DNA of 7,000 nt, taken from contig JAQVOV010000086.1 of assembly GCA_028702395.1 (NCBI GenBank), positions 1 through 7,000 on the forward strand. Reading direction: 5' to 3'. Position 1 is the first letter of the stretch, and every line of letters starts with the position of its first letter. This document shows positions 1 to 6,614 of the stretch, in pieces. This DNA comes from Candidatus Omnitrophota bacterium (lineage in GTDB: Bacteria > Omnitrophota > Gorgyraeia > JABMRN01). The position numbers and the translations under genes were made by a program. Below the pieces are notes generated by a model. That model saw only the letters and a program-made list of their open reading frames with translations, had not been told where the DNA came from and ran no database searches.

Positions 1-909
<909 letters not shown>

Positions 910-913
910 ATAT

Positions 914-933
914 CTAATTGATCCTCAAATTAG
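914..933 (-). other. Small hairpin just upstream of the mature 16S 5' end
   Basis: A 6-bp perfect stem (CTAATT/AATTAG, 914-919 with 928-933) with an 8-nt loop lies five bases before the predicted 16S 5' end in the leader transcript. It could be part of the precursor processing region, but in most bacteria the main processing stem is formed with the 3' flank of 16S, which is outside the window. The stem is short and AU-only apart from one G-C pair, so its significance is uncertain. Confidence 0.35.
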
Positions 934-951
934 GGAATTGTCGGTTACTCA

Positions 952-966
952 AAATTGTCAAAGAAC
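952..966 (-). promoter_or_regulatory. rRNA leader boxA antitermination element
   Basis: Read on the minus strand this is GTTCTTTGACAATTT, a close match to the rrn boxA core (E. coli TGCTCTTTAACAATTT; Gram-positive leaders TGTTCTTTGAAAAC). It lies about 43 nt upstream of the 16S 5' end and about 50 nt downstream of the predicted transcription start, the usual place for boxA. In known systems the NusB-S10 pair binds boxA RNA and lets RNA polymerase resist Rho during rRNA synthesis. The partial copy GACAATT recurs at 936-942. Confidence 0.75.
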
Positions 967-969
967 TAC

Positions 970-1015
970 AAAAAAGAAGTTTGTCACAAAGCTTATCAAA
1001 ATCTTTATGACAAAC
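970..1015 (-). other. Leader hairpin with downstream U-rich tract (terminator-like)
   Basis: On the minus strand GTTTGTCATAAAG (1015-1003) pairs with CTTTGTGACAAAC (991-979): 13 bp with one G-U wobble and an 11-nt loop. It is followed directly by TTCTTTTTT (978-970), eight U residues out of nine. It starts within about five bases of the predicted rRNA transcription start. The shape is that of an intrinsic terminator or attenuator, but the stem is AU-rich and lies upstream of boxA. It may instead protect the 5' end or act in processing. Structure seen; function inferred. Confidence 0.55.
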
Positions 1016-1024
1016 GTGATGACA

Positions 1025-1053
1025 AGAATACCATATGAGATACCTTGTGTCAA
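1025..1053 (-). promoter_or_regulatory. Sigma-70 type promoter of the rRNA operon
   Basis: Read on the minus strand, a perfect -35 TTGACA (1053-1048) is followed by exactly 17 nt and a -10 TATTCT (1030-1025; four of six to TATAAT, with the key first TA and last T kept). The predicted start is at about 1017-1020, giving a leader of roughly 110 nt before 16S. Immediately upstream of the -35 is a long A/T tract (1054-1084) that looks like an UP element, as expected for an rRNA promoter. This indicates the rRNA operon is transcribed separately from tyrS although it follows it closely. Confidence 0.82.
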
Positions 1054-1062
1054 CAAAAAATT

Positions 1063-1084
1063 AAAAAAAATATCACTTTTTTTT
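1063..1084 (-). terminator. A8/T8 inverted repeat after tyrS; weak terminator and/or rRNA UP element
   Basis: Just past the tyrS stop codon the minus strand reads eight A, six other bases, then eight T followed by AATTTTTT. The A8/U8 pairing could form a weak hairpin ending in U residues, but it has no G-C pairs, so termination would be inefficient. The same tract abuts the -35 of the rRNA promoter, so it may serve mainly as an AT-rich UP element. No stronger terminator is seen between tyrS and the rRNA promoter. Confidence 0.4.
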
Positions 1085-1085
1085 A

Positions 1086-2291
1086 TTAGGCTTTTTTTAT
1101 GACTTTGGCAAACCTTCGCTTGCCAATTTTCACGACGGAACCGTTACTACTTATAGTAACGATTGAATTTATATTTTTAACACGCTCTCCATCAATAGTT
1201 ACAGCTGATTGCGCTATCATTCTTTTGATCTCTGCGTTAGAATCTATCAGTCCTGTTTTTTGTATAAAAGTCATAGCATCCAATGAGCCTTCAGAGACTT
1301 CTATAACAGGCATATCCAAAGGCTCTTTACCTTTTGAAAACACATGCTCAAATTCCTTCAAAGCTTCTTCTGCCTTTTCCTTGCCATAATAATCACTTAC
1401 TATGATACATGCCAGATCCTGCTTTGCTTTTTTAGGGTGCAGTACGCCTGAACTGATATCTTTGCTTATGACATCCAATGGCTTATCTGTAAGAAGCTCA
1501 TAATATCGTATCATTAGTTCATCTGATAAGGACATTATCTTTCCAAACATCTCGTTTGGCGGTTCGTTTATCCCAACATAATTATTAAGGGATTTGGACA
1601 TTTTTTGAACACCATCCAATCCTTCTAAAATAGGCATAGTCAAAATAACCTGCGGATCAAAACCATAATCTCTCTGCAGATTTCTTCCTACAAGAAGATT
1701 GAACTTTTGATCTGTTCCTCCTAATTCTATATCTGCTCTTAATACAACAGAATCATACCCTTGTAAAAGAGGATACATGAACTCTAAAATACTTATAGGT
1801 TTATCTTCCTTATATCTTTTTGCAAAATCATCTCTTTCGAGCATTCTTGCTACTGTATATTTTGATGTGATATCAAGCAATCCTTCTATAGAAAGTTTTT
1901 CACACCATGAGCTATTGAACACAACTCTTGTTTTATTTCTATCTAGGATCTGGAATATTTGGGTTGCATAGGTTTGGGCATTTTTCTCAACTTCTTCTTT
2001 GGTCAATCGTTTTCTTATTTCTGATTTACCCGTAGGATCTCCTATTCTACCGGTAAAATCCCCTATTAAGAAAACAACATCATGTCCAAGATCCTGAAAA
2101 TGCTTCATCTTTCTTAATAGAACAGTATGTCCAAGATGGATATCAGCAGCAGAAGGATCAAATCCAGCCTTTACAACAAGTGGTTTATTCTCTTTGATAG
2201 ATCTTTTAAGCTTTTTGACAATCTCATCTTCAGGGATTATCTCAGAGACACCTCTTTTAATGATATCGAGTTGTTCTTTTAGTGGTTTCAT
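1086..2291 (-). CDS. tyrS: Tyrosyl-tRNA synthetase (TyrZ-like, KMSKS subtype)
   Basis: This cytoplasmic class I synthetase (401 aa, a normal full length) activates tyrosine with ATP and loads it onto tRNA-Tyr. The Rossmann catalytic domain carries the HIGH-type motif as HLGH (residues 52-55), YPLLQGYD (173-180) and GGTDQ (191-195) in the tyrosine site, and a canonical KMSKS loop (230-234). E. coli TyrS has KFGKT instead, so this belongs to the TyrRZ-type branch. The C-terminal part (about 337-390; FIQKTGLIDSNAEIKRMI) is an S4-type RNA-binding domain. The ATG at 2291 is supported by AGAGG (2299-2303) seven bases upstream. It lies 114 bases after rpsA, across a large inverted repeat, and ends only 32 bases before the rRNA -35 element. 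No T-box leader is visible upstream. A second tyrosyl-tRNA synthetase elsewhere in the genome cannot be excluded. Confidence 0.97.
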   Translation of the reverse strand: MKPLKEQLDIIKRGVSEIIPEDEIVKKLKRSIKENKPLVVKAGFDPSAADIHLGHTVLLRKMKHFQDLGHDVVFLIGDFTGRIGDPTGKSEIRKRLTKEEVEKNAQTYATQIFQILDRNKTRVVFNSSWCEKLSIEGLLDITSKYTVARMLERDDFAKRYKEDKPISILEFMYPLLQGYDSVVLRADIELGGTDQKFNLLVGRNLQRDYGFDPQVILTMPILEGLDGVQKMSKSLNNYVGINEPPNEMFGKIMSLSDELMIRYYELLTDKPLDVISKDISSGVLHPKKAKQDLACIIVSDYYGKEKAEEALKEFEHVFSKGKEPLDMPVIEVSEGSLDAMTFIQKTGLIDSNAEIKRMIAQSAVTIDGERVKNINSIVTISSNGSVVKIGKRRFAKVIKKA

Positions 2292-2314
2292 TTGTATACC
2301 TCTATATAAAGAGG

Positions 2315-2400
2315 CAAGATGTAAGAAGCAAGAGGCAAGAACGCTCTATAAGCATTCTTGCTTCTTGCTTCTTGCTTCTTGCTTCTTGTTTCTTGTTTCT
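2315..2400. repeat. Inverted repeat built from TTCTTGC heptamers
   Basis: The rpsA-tyrS gap is almost filled by this element. Arms at 2315-2344 and 2352-2381 match at 26 of 30 positions around a 7-nt loop, so either strand could fold into a long hairpin. The right side is a tandem array of the heptamer TTCTTGC: four exact copies from 2355 to 2382, two TTCTTGT copies to 2396, and a partial unit to 2400. The array ends five bases from the rpsA stop codon, and the element leaves the tyrS ribosome-binding site free. There is no U-tract after the hairpin in the transcript, so a simple intrinsic terminator is unlikely. Confidence 0.9.
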
Positions 2401-2405
2401 ACAAA

Positions 2406-4049
2406 CTATTCGCTAGCAGTGTCTTTAGTAGTCTCTGAAGGCTTTTCAGCTGAAGCAGATGCTCCGTTAATAGAAAGCGCTATTTTCTTCTGTACGCCAT
2501 CTACGCGTATGATAGAGACCTCTATTTCCTCTCCTGCTTTGAATTTTTCTTCTAATTTTTCGTTTTCGCCTATTCCTGATTCAGAAACATGCAAAAGACC
2601 TTCAAGATCTTTATCTATTTCAACAAAAACACCAAAATTAGTTACTTTTGTTATTTTACCTTTCACAGTAGTGCCAGGTGAGAACTTGGTGGAAATATCA
2701 TCCCATGGATCATTTTCAAGTTGTTTTATACCAAGTGCTATTCTTCTATTAGACTGATCAATGGAAAGTATCACTGTTTCAATTTCATCATTTTTCTTTA
2801 ATACATCTTTAGGATGTGTGATTTTCTTGGTCCATGATATATCAGAAACATGCACTAAACCATCTATCCCTTTTTCAAGTTCAACAAATGCACCATAATC
2901 TGTTAAGCTTATGACCTTTCCGTTAATTTTATCTCCTACATTGTACTTATCACCAATACCGAGCCAAGGATCAGTTTCAAGCTGTTTAGTACCAAGAGAT
3001 ATTTTTCTGCCGTCTGCATCAATTTCTAGTACAACAGCTTCAACGTCTTGTCCTAATGTCAATAATTCATTAGGGTGGTTATGCTTTTTACTCCATGAAA
3101 GCTCCGATATATGAACAAGACCTTCTATTCCTTTTTCTAACTCTACAAAAGCGCCATAAGGCATAAGGTTCACAACTTTTCCCTTTATCTTTGAACCTAC
3201 AGGATATTTTCCTGTGATACCATCCCATGGATTAGGTGTTTTCTGTTTTAAACCAAGAGATATCTTCATGCTCTCTTTATCAAAATCAAGGATAATTACA
3301 TCTATCTCTTGACCAACAGAAACCACTTCATTAGGATTAGTTACTCTGCCCCAGCTCATATCTGTTATGTGTAACAGACCTATAACTCCGCCTCCAATAT
3401 CAATAAACGCTCCAAAGTCTGTTATGTTCTTAACAAGGCCTTTGACCATTGAATTTTTTTCAATAGTATTAAGAGCATCTTTTTTTATTTGTTCCTTTTT
3501 CTCATTAACAAAATCTTTTCTGGAAAGAACAACATTCTTTCTTGGTTTGTTAACTTTTACTATTTTAAAGGACATTTTCTGGCGTAGCCCTCCGGTAGGA
3601 CCGCCGAATTCCCTAGGAACAGCTAAAGAAGCAGGTAAAAAGGCATCTATGCCAATATTTACCATAAATCCGCCTTTTACTTTCTTTGAAACAACTCCTT
3701 CAATATTGTCCCCTTCATTATAATTATTAATTATCTTATCCCAACCTTGAGATCTTTCTGCTTTTTCTTTTGATAAAATAACTGTCCCATTTTCATCTTC
3801 TTTTTGTTCCAATAAAATGTTGATCACATTTCCGACTTTAAGTTCTTCTTTATCAAAAAACTCATTCACAGAAACTATCCCATCCGACTTATATCCTATA
3901 TCAACAAAAACATCTTTGTTGTTTATGGCAACTATGGTTCCTTTTATGATCTGTCCTTCTTCAATTGAAGCAAGCGATTTTGAATAAAGGCTGTCCATTT
4001 CCTCCTTTCCTAAAGTATTTTCTTTTTTGGTTACATTCTCTTCTGACAT
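2406..4049 (-). CDS. rpsA: 30S ribosomal protein S1 (six S1 domains)
   Basis: The protein (547 aa; E. coli S1 has 557) binds mRNA on the small ribosomal subunit and helps load it for initiation. Six S1/OB-fold repeats are visible at about residues 31-96, 113-178, 199-268, 284-355, 371-441 and 457-528. Repeats 3-6 carry the typical pattern such as YGAFVELEKGIEGLVHISELSW (first 12 residues at 298-309). Repeats 1 and 2 are more divergent, as expected for the ribosome-docking half. A low-complexity Ser/Thr/Glu tail ends the protein. The start is set at ATG 4049 because AGGAG (4056-4060) lies six bases upstream. A longer reading to a TTG at 4109 would begin inside a perfect palindrome and adds a Lys-rich stretch foreign to S1. 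It lies downstream of ispH in the same direction; ispH and rpsA are neighbours, and sometimes fused, in other bacteria. Confidence 0.96.
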   Translation of the reverse strand: MSEENVTKKENTLGKEEMDSLYSKSLASIEEGQIIKGTIVAINNKDVFVDIGYKSDGIVSVNEFFDKEELKVGNVINILLEQKEDENGTVILSKEKAERSQGWDKIINNYNEGDNIEGVVSKKVKGGFMVNIGIDAFLPASLAVPREFGGPTGGLRQKMSFKIVKVNKPRKNVVLSRKDFVNEKKEQIKKDALNTIEKNSMVKGLVKNITDFGAFIDIGGGVIGLLHITDMSWGRVTNPNEVVSVGQEIDVIILDFDKESMKISLGLKQKTPNPWDGITGKYPVGSKIKGKVVNLMPYGAFVELEKGIEGLVHISELSWSKKHNHPNELLTLGQDVEAVVLEIDADGRKISLGTKQLETDPWLGIGDKYNVGDKINGKVISLTDYGAFVELEKGIDGLVHVSDISWTKKITHPKDVLKKNDEIETVILSIDQSNRRIALGIKQLENDPWDDISTKFSPGTTVKGKITKVTNFGVFVEIDKDLEGLLHVSESGIGENEKLEEKFKAGEEIEVSIIRVDGVQKKIALSINGASASAEKPSETTKDTASE

Positions 4050-4055
4050 TTCTTT

Positions 4056-4060
4056 CTCCT
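4056..4060 (-). promoter_or_regulatory. Ribosome-binding site that fixes the rpsA start
   Basis: AGGAG on the minus strand, six bases before the ATG at 4049, favours this start over the in-frame TTG at 4109, which has no comparable site and falls in the palindrome. Confidence 0.8.
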
Positions 4061-4092
4061 TTTTTTTCGCGCTACGTGCTTTAATTTTTTCG

Positions 4093-4120
4093 GTAGGGGC
4101 GTATTGCAATACGCCCCTAC
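4093..4120. repeat. Perfect 28-bp palindrome between ispH and rpsA
   Basis: Arms GTAGGGGCGTATTG and CAATACGCCCCTAC are exact reverse complements with no spacer (14 bp each). The arms are much more G+C-rich than the surroundings. In RNA the centre would open to a small loop and leave a very stable stem ending about 33 bases before the rpsA ribosome-binding site. From memory, closely similar palindromes occur as dispersed intergenic repeats in several unrelated phyla, so it is more likely a small mobile or dispersed repeat than a local regulator. A role in rpsA expression is possible but only inferred. Confidence 0.92.
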
Positions 4121-4186
4121 AATTATTTAAAACCCGTAGCCCGTATATTAGCTCTGAAAACGTTTGGATTTTAGAGGTTTAAAGCT

Positions 4187-5032
4187 CTAAGCATTTTCAG
4201 TTTCTAATCTCTTTATTCGGGATCTAACCCTTTCAATAAACTTACCCGGAGTTGATGCACCGGTAACTATCCCTACTGTTTTAACACCTTTGAACCAAGA
4301 TCGTTCTATCTCATCTTCACTTTCAATATGATAAGTTTTTTTTAACTGTGCACAAACACCTGCAAGTCTTTTTGTGTTTGCACTATGTTTGCCGCCTATC
4401 ACTATTACAATATCCGCTTTGCCGGCTATATTTCTAGCCTCATCTTGTCTGTTCTGAGAATCCATACATATTGTATTGAATATCCTAAGTTCATCACAGT
4501 TTTTTTCAAGAAGCTCTTCGCACATTTGTTTGAATTTCACTACTGACTGTGTTGTCTGTGACAAAAAAGCTGCTTTGCGTTTCTTAAGCTTATATGCCTT
4601 TATTTCTTTTTTATTATCAAAGACACGTGCTCTTCCATTGGAAATATTAACAAAACATTTTACTTCTGTATGGTTTTTGTCCCCTAATATTAATATCTCA
4701 TACCCTGTTTCGTCAAGCTCTTTTATTAAATTTTGTGCTTTTTTCACAAAAGGGCATGTTGTATCAACAAAATCCATGTCAGGATATTTAGCTATCTTCT
4801 TTATATCTATGCCATGGGAAGGAAGTATTATAGTATCGTTCTTTTTCCTTCCTGTAAAACTTTTTACGACTTTTAAACCTTTATCAGAGAGCTTTTTTAC
4901 TACCCAATTGTTATGTATTATAGGTCCAAAAGAAAATACTTTTTTCCCTTTTTCCAAAGTCTGTTCAGTGATATTTACTGCCCGTTTTACCCCAAAACAA
5001 AACCCTGCGTATTTGCTTACTATGATGTTCAT
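4187..5032 (-). CDS. ispH: 4-hydroxy-3-methylbut-2-enyl diphosphate reductase (IspH/LytB)
   Basis: This cytoplasmic iron-sulfur enzyme (281 aa) is the last step of the methylerythritol phosphate route and makes isopentenyl and dimethylallyl diphosphate from HMBPP. The three cysteines that hold the iron-sulfur cluster are Cys12 (GFCFGVKRA), Cys93 (DTTCPFVKKA) and Cys189 (NTICMDSQNRQ). Substrate-binding residues are seen as His40 (GPIIHN), His73 (PSHG), His121 and Glu123 (NHTEV), the SQTT stretch (158-161) and SANT (217-220). The usual Gly after HxEVx is Cys126 here, a small departure that leaves the catalytic residues intact. ATG 5032 has GGAG (5043-5046) ten bases upstream. It sits between plsC and rpsA, separated from plsC by a heptamer repeat. 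It indicates the organism makes isoprenoids by the MEP route. Confidence 0.97.
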   Translation of the reverse strand: MNIIVSKYAGFCFGVKRAVNITEQTLEKGKKVFSFGPIIHNNWVVKKLSDKGLKVVKSFTGRKKNDTIILPSHGIDIKKIAKYPDMDFVDTTCPFVKKAQNLIKELDETGYEILILGDKNHTEVKCFVNISNGRARVFDNKKEIKAYKLKKRKAAFLSQTTQSVVKFKQMCEELLEKNCDELRIFNTICMDSQNRQDEARNIAGKADIVIVIGGKHSANTKRLAGVCAQLKKTYHIESEDEIERSWFKGVKTVGIVTGASTPGKFIERVRSRIKRLETENA

Positions 5033-5050
5033 CGTAACGCTGCTCCAAAC

Positions 5051-5168
5051 AGTAAAAGTAAAAAGGTAAAAGTAAAAAGTAAAAAATCTGTTCTCATTGT
5101 GGAGTCTTGTAAGAAACTTGAATTCAGGAACATCCTCCCTTTTTCCTTTTGCCTTTTACCTTTTTACT
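5051..5168. repeat. Inverted repeat built from GTAAAAR heptamers
   Basis: The plsC-ispH gap contains two A/T-rich arrays in opposite orientation. On the left (5051-5085) five consecutive seven-base units follow the pattern AGTAAAA, GTAAAAA, GGTAAAA, GTAAAAA, GTAAAAA. On the right (5139-5168) are CTTTTTC, CTTTTGC, CTTTTAC, CTTTTTA and a partial unit. The longest exact arm is 16 bp (5057-5072 with 5153-5168); the pairing continues imperfectly inward. The 50-60 base centre is unique sequence. No terminator-like U-tract or promoter is convincing in it. Confidence 0.8.
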
Positions 5169-5175
5169 TAGATTA

Positions 5176-5826
5176 CTAATCCTTAAACGTTCCCTCTTCA
5201 ACTTGCCTTTTTATAGTTGCTATAGCTTCCATTACTTTATTAGATATATATTGATATCTCTCTCTATTGTTCTCTATTTCTTTTGCCCCTGATAGATCAA
5301 CATTTTCTCCAACATAAATAGCTACAGGGGAAAAAACTTTATATTTACCGCCTTTAGGTAAAGCCTTATCTGTTCCTTGCACATAAAAAGGTATTACAGG
5401 AACACCTGTTTTATCCTGTACAAACCCTATCCCAACTTGAGGTTTTCCAAAATCTCCGTTTACAGATCTTGTTCCTTCAGGAAATATAGCAACAGCTCCG
5501 CCGTTTTTAAGACGTTTTATAGCTTCTTTAACTGCACCGACATCATTACCATCTCTATTGGTAGGGATACAATTCATTGCTTTGAACCACCAGCCCCACC
5601 TCTTGCCTTCAAAAAGTTCTCTTTTTGCCATAAAACTTATAAATCTCTGAGAACGAACAGCTGTAACAGCCGGAGGGTCACCCAGACTTACATGGTTTGC
5701 TGCAGCAATAAAAGAACCTGTTTTAGGAACTCTTTTACGACCACGCATTTTAAAAGAATGTAAAACTGTATACCATAACCAAAAGAAAAAACATGAGATC
5801 CTATAAGTCGTATAATTTCTTTCCAT
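5176..5826 (-). CDS. plsC: 1-acyl-sn-glycerol-3-phosphate acyltransferase (PlsC family)
   Basis: The protein (216 aa) belongs to the membrane-bound acyltransferases that add the second acyl chain to lysophosphatidic acid, giving phosphatidic acid for membrane lipids. All four family blocks are present: NHxxxxD as NHVSLGD (residues 44-50) with catalytic His45 and Asp50, IPTNRDG (87-93), FPEGTRS (115-121) and VPVIPF (142-147). An aromatic hydrophobic stretch at about residues 10-24 can anchor it in the inner membrane. The start chosen is ATG 5826, which has GGAGG (5839-5843) twelve bases upstream inside cmk and overlaps cmk by 26 bases. A TTG at 5856 would add ten residues but has no better site. 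The overlap implies co-translation with cmk. The exact acyl acceptor cannot be read from sequence. Confidence 0.93.
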   Translation of the reverse strand: MERNYTTYRISCFFFWLWYTVLHSFKMRGRKRVPKTGSFIAAANHVSLGDPPAVTAVRSQRFISFMAKRELFEGKRWGWWFKAMNCIPTNRDGNDVGAVKEAIKRLKNGGAVAIFPEGTRSVNGDFGKPQVGIGFVQDKTGVPVIPFYVQGTDKALPKGGKYKVFSPVAIYVGENVDLSGAKEIENNRERYQYISNKVMEAIATIKRQVEEGTFKD

Positions 5827-6484
5827 GCTGTAAAATAACCTCCACAACCTGATCAATAGTTAGTCCTGTAGTATCAATAACAATAGAATCTTTTGCTTTT
5901 TTTAAAGGCCCTGCTTTTCTTGTAAAATCAGCATGATCCCTGTTTTTAAGGTCTTCTGAAATAGCTTCCAAAGTAGTACTCTTACCTTTTTCTATGAATT
6001 CTTTATATCTTCTGTTAACCCTTTCTTCAAAATTTGCATCTAAAAATATCTTGCACTTTGAATCAGGAAAAACAACTGTTCCTATATCTCTTCCTTCAAG
6101 CACTGCTCCGTTACTATCCAATCCTAAAGATCTCTGTTTTTTTACCATATTCTCTCTTACACCCTCTACTCTTGCAATATATTTGACTTTCTCACTGATA
6201 GAAAGTTCTCTTATTTTTTCTGATACATCCTCACCATCAAGAAATACTTGTACACCTGAATCAACAGGTTCAAGTTTAATATCTGTTATTTTGGAAAGTT
6301 CTTCTAAAAGATTGGCATTTTCCAGATCAACACCTTCATTTACAGCCTTAAGTGTAAGAGCTCTGTACATTGCGCCTGTATCAATATAAAGAAAACCCAG
6401 TTTTGCTGCAACCATTTTAGCTACTGTACTTTTCCCGCTTCCGGCAGGGCCATCGATTGCTATGACTTTTACGATATGGTCCAT
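5801..6484 (-). CDS. cmk: Cytidylate (CMP/dCMP) kinase
   Basis: This cytoplasmic kinase (227 aa, standard length) phosphorylates CMP and dCMP with ATP, feeding CTP, dCTP and CDP-lipid synthesis. The P-loop GPAGSGKST is at residues 12-20. The family signatures DTGAMYR (35-41), GRDIGTVVFPD (131-141) and RDHADFTRKAGPL (182-194) supply CMP-binding and lid residues, including Arg182, Asp186 and Arg189. The insert between the lid and core typical of bacterial CMP kinases is present (about 60-120). ATG 6484 is preceded by GGAGG (6489-6493), at a rather short spacing of four bases. Its end overlaps the start of plsC by 26 bases. It is separated from tyrA by a heptamer repeat, where many bacteria have aroA. 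Confidence 0.97.
   Translation of the reverse strand: MDHIVKVIAIDGPAGSGKSTVAKMVAAKLGFLYIDTGAMYRALTLKAVNEGVDLENANLLEELSKITDIKLEPVDSGVQVFLDGEDVSEKIRELSISEKVKYIARVEGVRENMVKKQRSLGLDSNGAVLEGRDIGTVVFPDSKCKIFLDANFEERVNRRYKEFIEKGKSTTLEAISEDLKNRDHADFTRKAGPLKKAKDSIVIDTTGLTIDQVVEVILQHGKKLYDL
5839..5843 (-). promoter_or_regulatory. Ribosome-binding site of plsC inside cmk
   Basis: GGAGG on the minus strand lies twelve bases before ATG 5826, within the last codons of cmk. It is the only good Shine-Dalgarno match near the plsC start and supports ATG 5826 over TTG 5856. The spacing is on the long side. Confidence 0.65.
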
Positions 6485-6506
6485 TATTCCTCCGTTTATA
6501 GCGTGT

Positions 6507-6604
6507 AGTTATCTGTTATGTGTTATCTGTCTGAGTAAAAGAAAACATTAAACTGTGTTTAGCACCATTCCTCAACAGATAACAGATTACAGATAACTGA
6601 TAAC
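6507..6604. repeat. Inverted repeat built from GTTATCT heptamers
   Basis: The tyrA-cmk gap holds two 24-base arms, 6507-6530 and 6575-6598, that are reverse complements at 22 of 24 positions around a 44-base centre. Each arm is a tandem heptamer array. On the left GTTATCT, GTTATGT and GTTATCT run from 6508 to 6528. On the right AGATAAC, AGATTAC, AGATAAC and TGATAAC run from 6577 to 6604. The centre contains a minor TAAAC/GTTTA inverted pair (6549-6561) and nothing else recognisable. Confidence 0.88.
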
Positions 6605-6614
6605 CATCCTCTAA

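Noticed and set aside
940..966. Second rRNA promoter using the TTTGACA within boxA as -35
   Set aside because: No acceptable -10 lies 16-18 bases downstream, and the match is better explained as boxA.
2315..2400. CRISPR array or classic intrinsic terminator in the TTCTTGC repeat
   Set aside because: The repeats are seven bases with no spacers, so it is not CRISPR. No U-tract follows the hairpin on the minus-strand transcript.
2292..2405. T-box leader for tyrS
   Set aside because: The gap is only 114 bases, is almost wholly occupied by the heptamer repeat, and shows no T-box sequence or terminator/antiterminator pair.
2194..2757. A 187-codon plus-strand frame across the rpsA-tyrS gap
   Set aside because: It is antisense to the ends of rpsA and tyrS and crosses the heptamer repeat, whose translation is low-complexity. 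It has no ribosome-binding site.
4050..4109. N-terminal extension of S1 from a TTG at 4109
   Set aside because: It begins inside the palindrome and has no Shine-Dalgarno site, whereas the ATG at 4049 has AGGAG at ideal spacing.
6494..6530. Promoter for cmk using TATAAA near 6497-6502
   Set aside because: No -35-like hexamer is found at a suitable distance, and the predicted start would fall on the ribosome-binding site.
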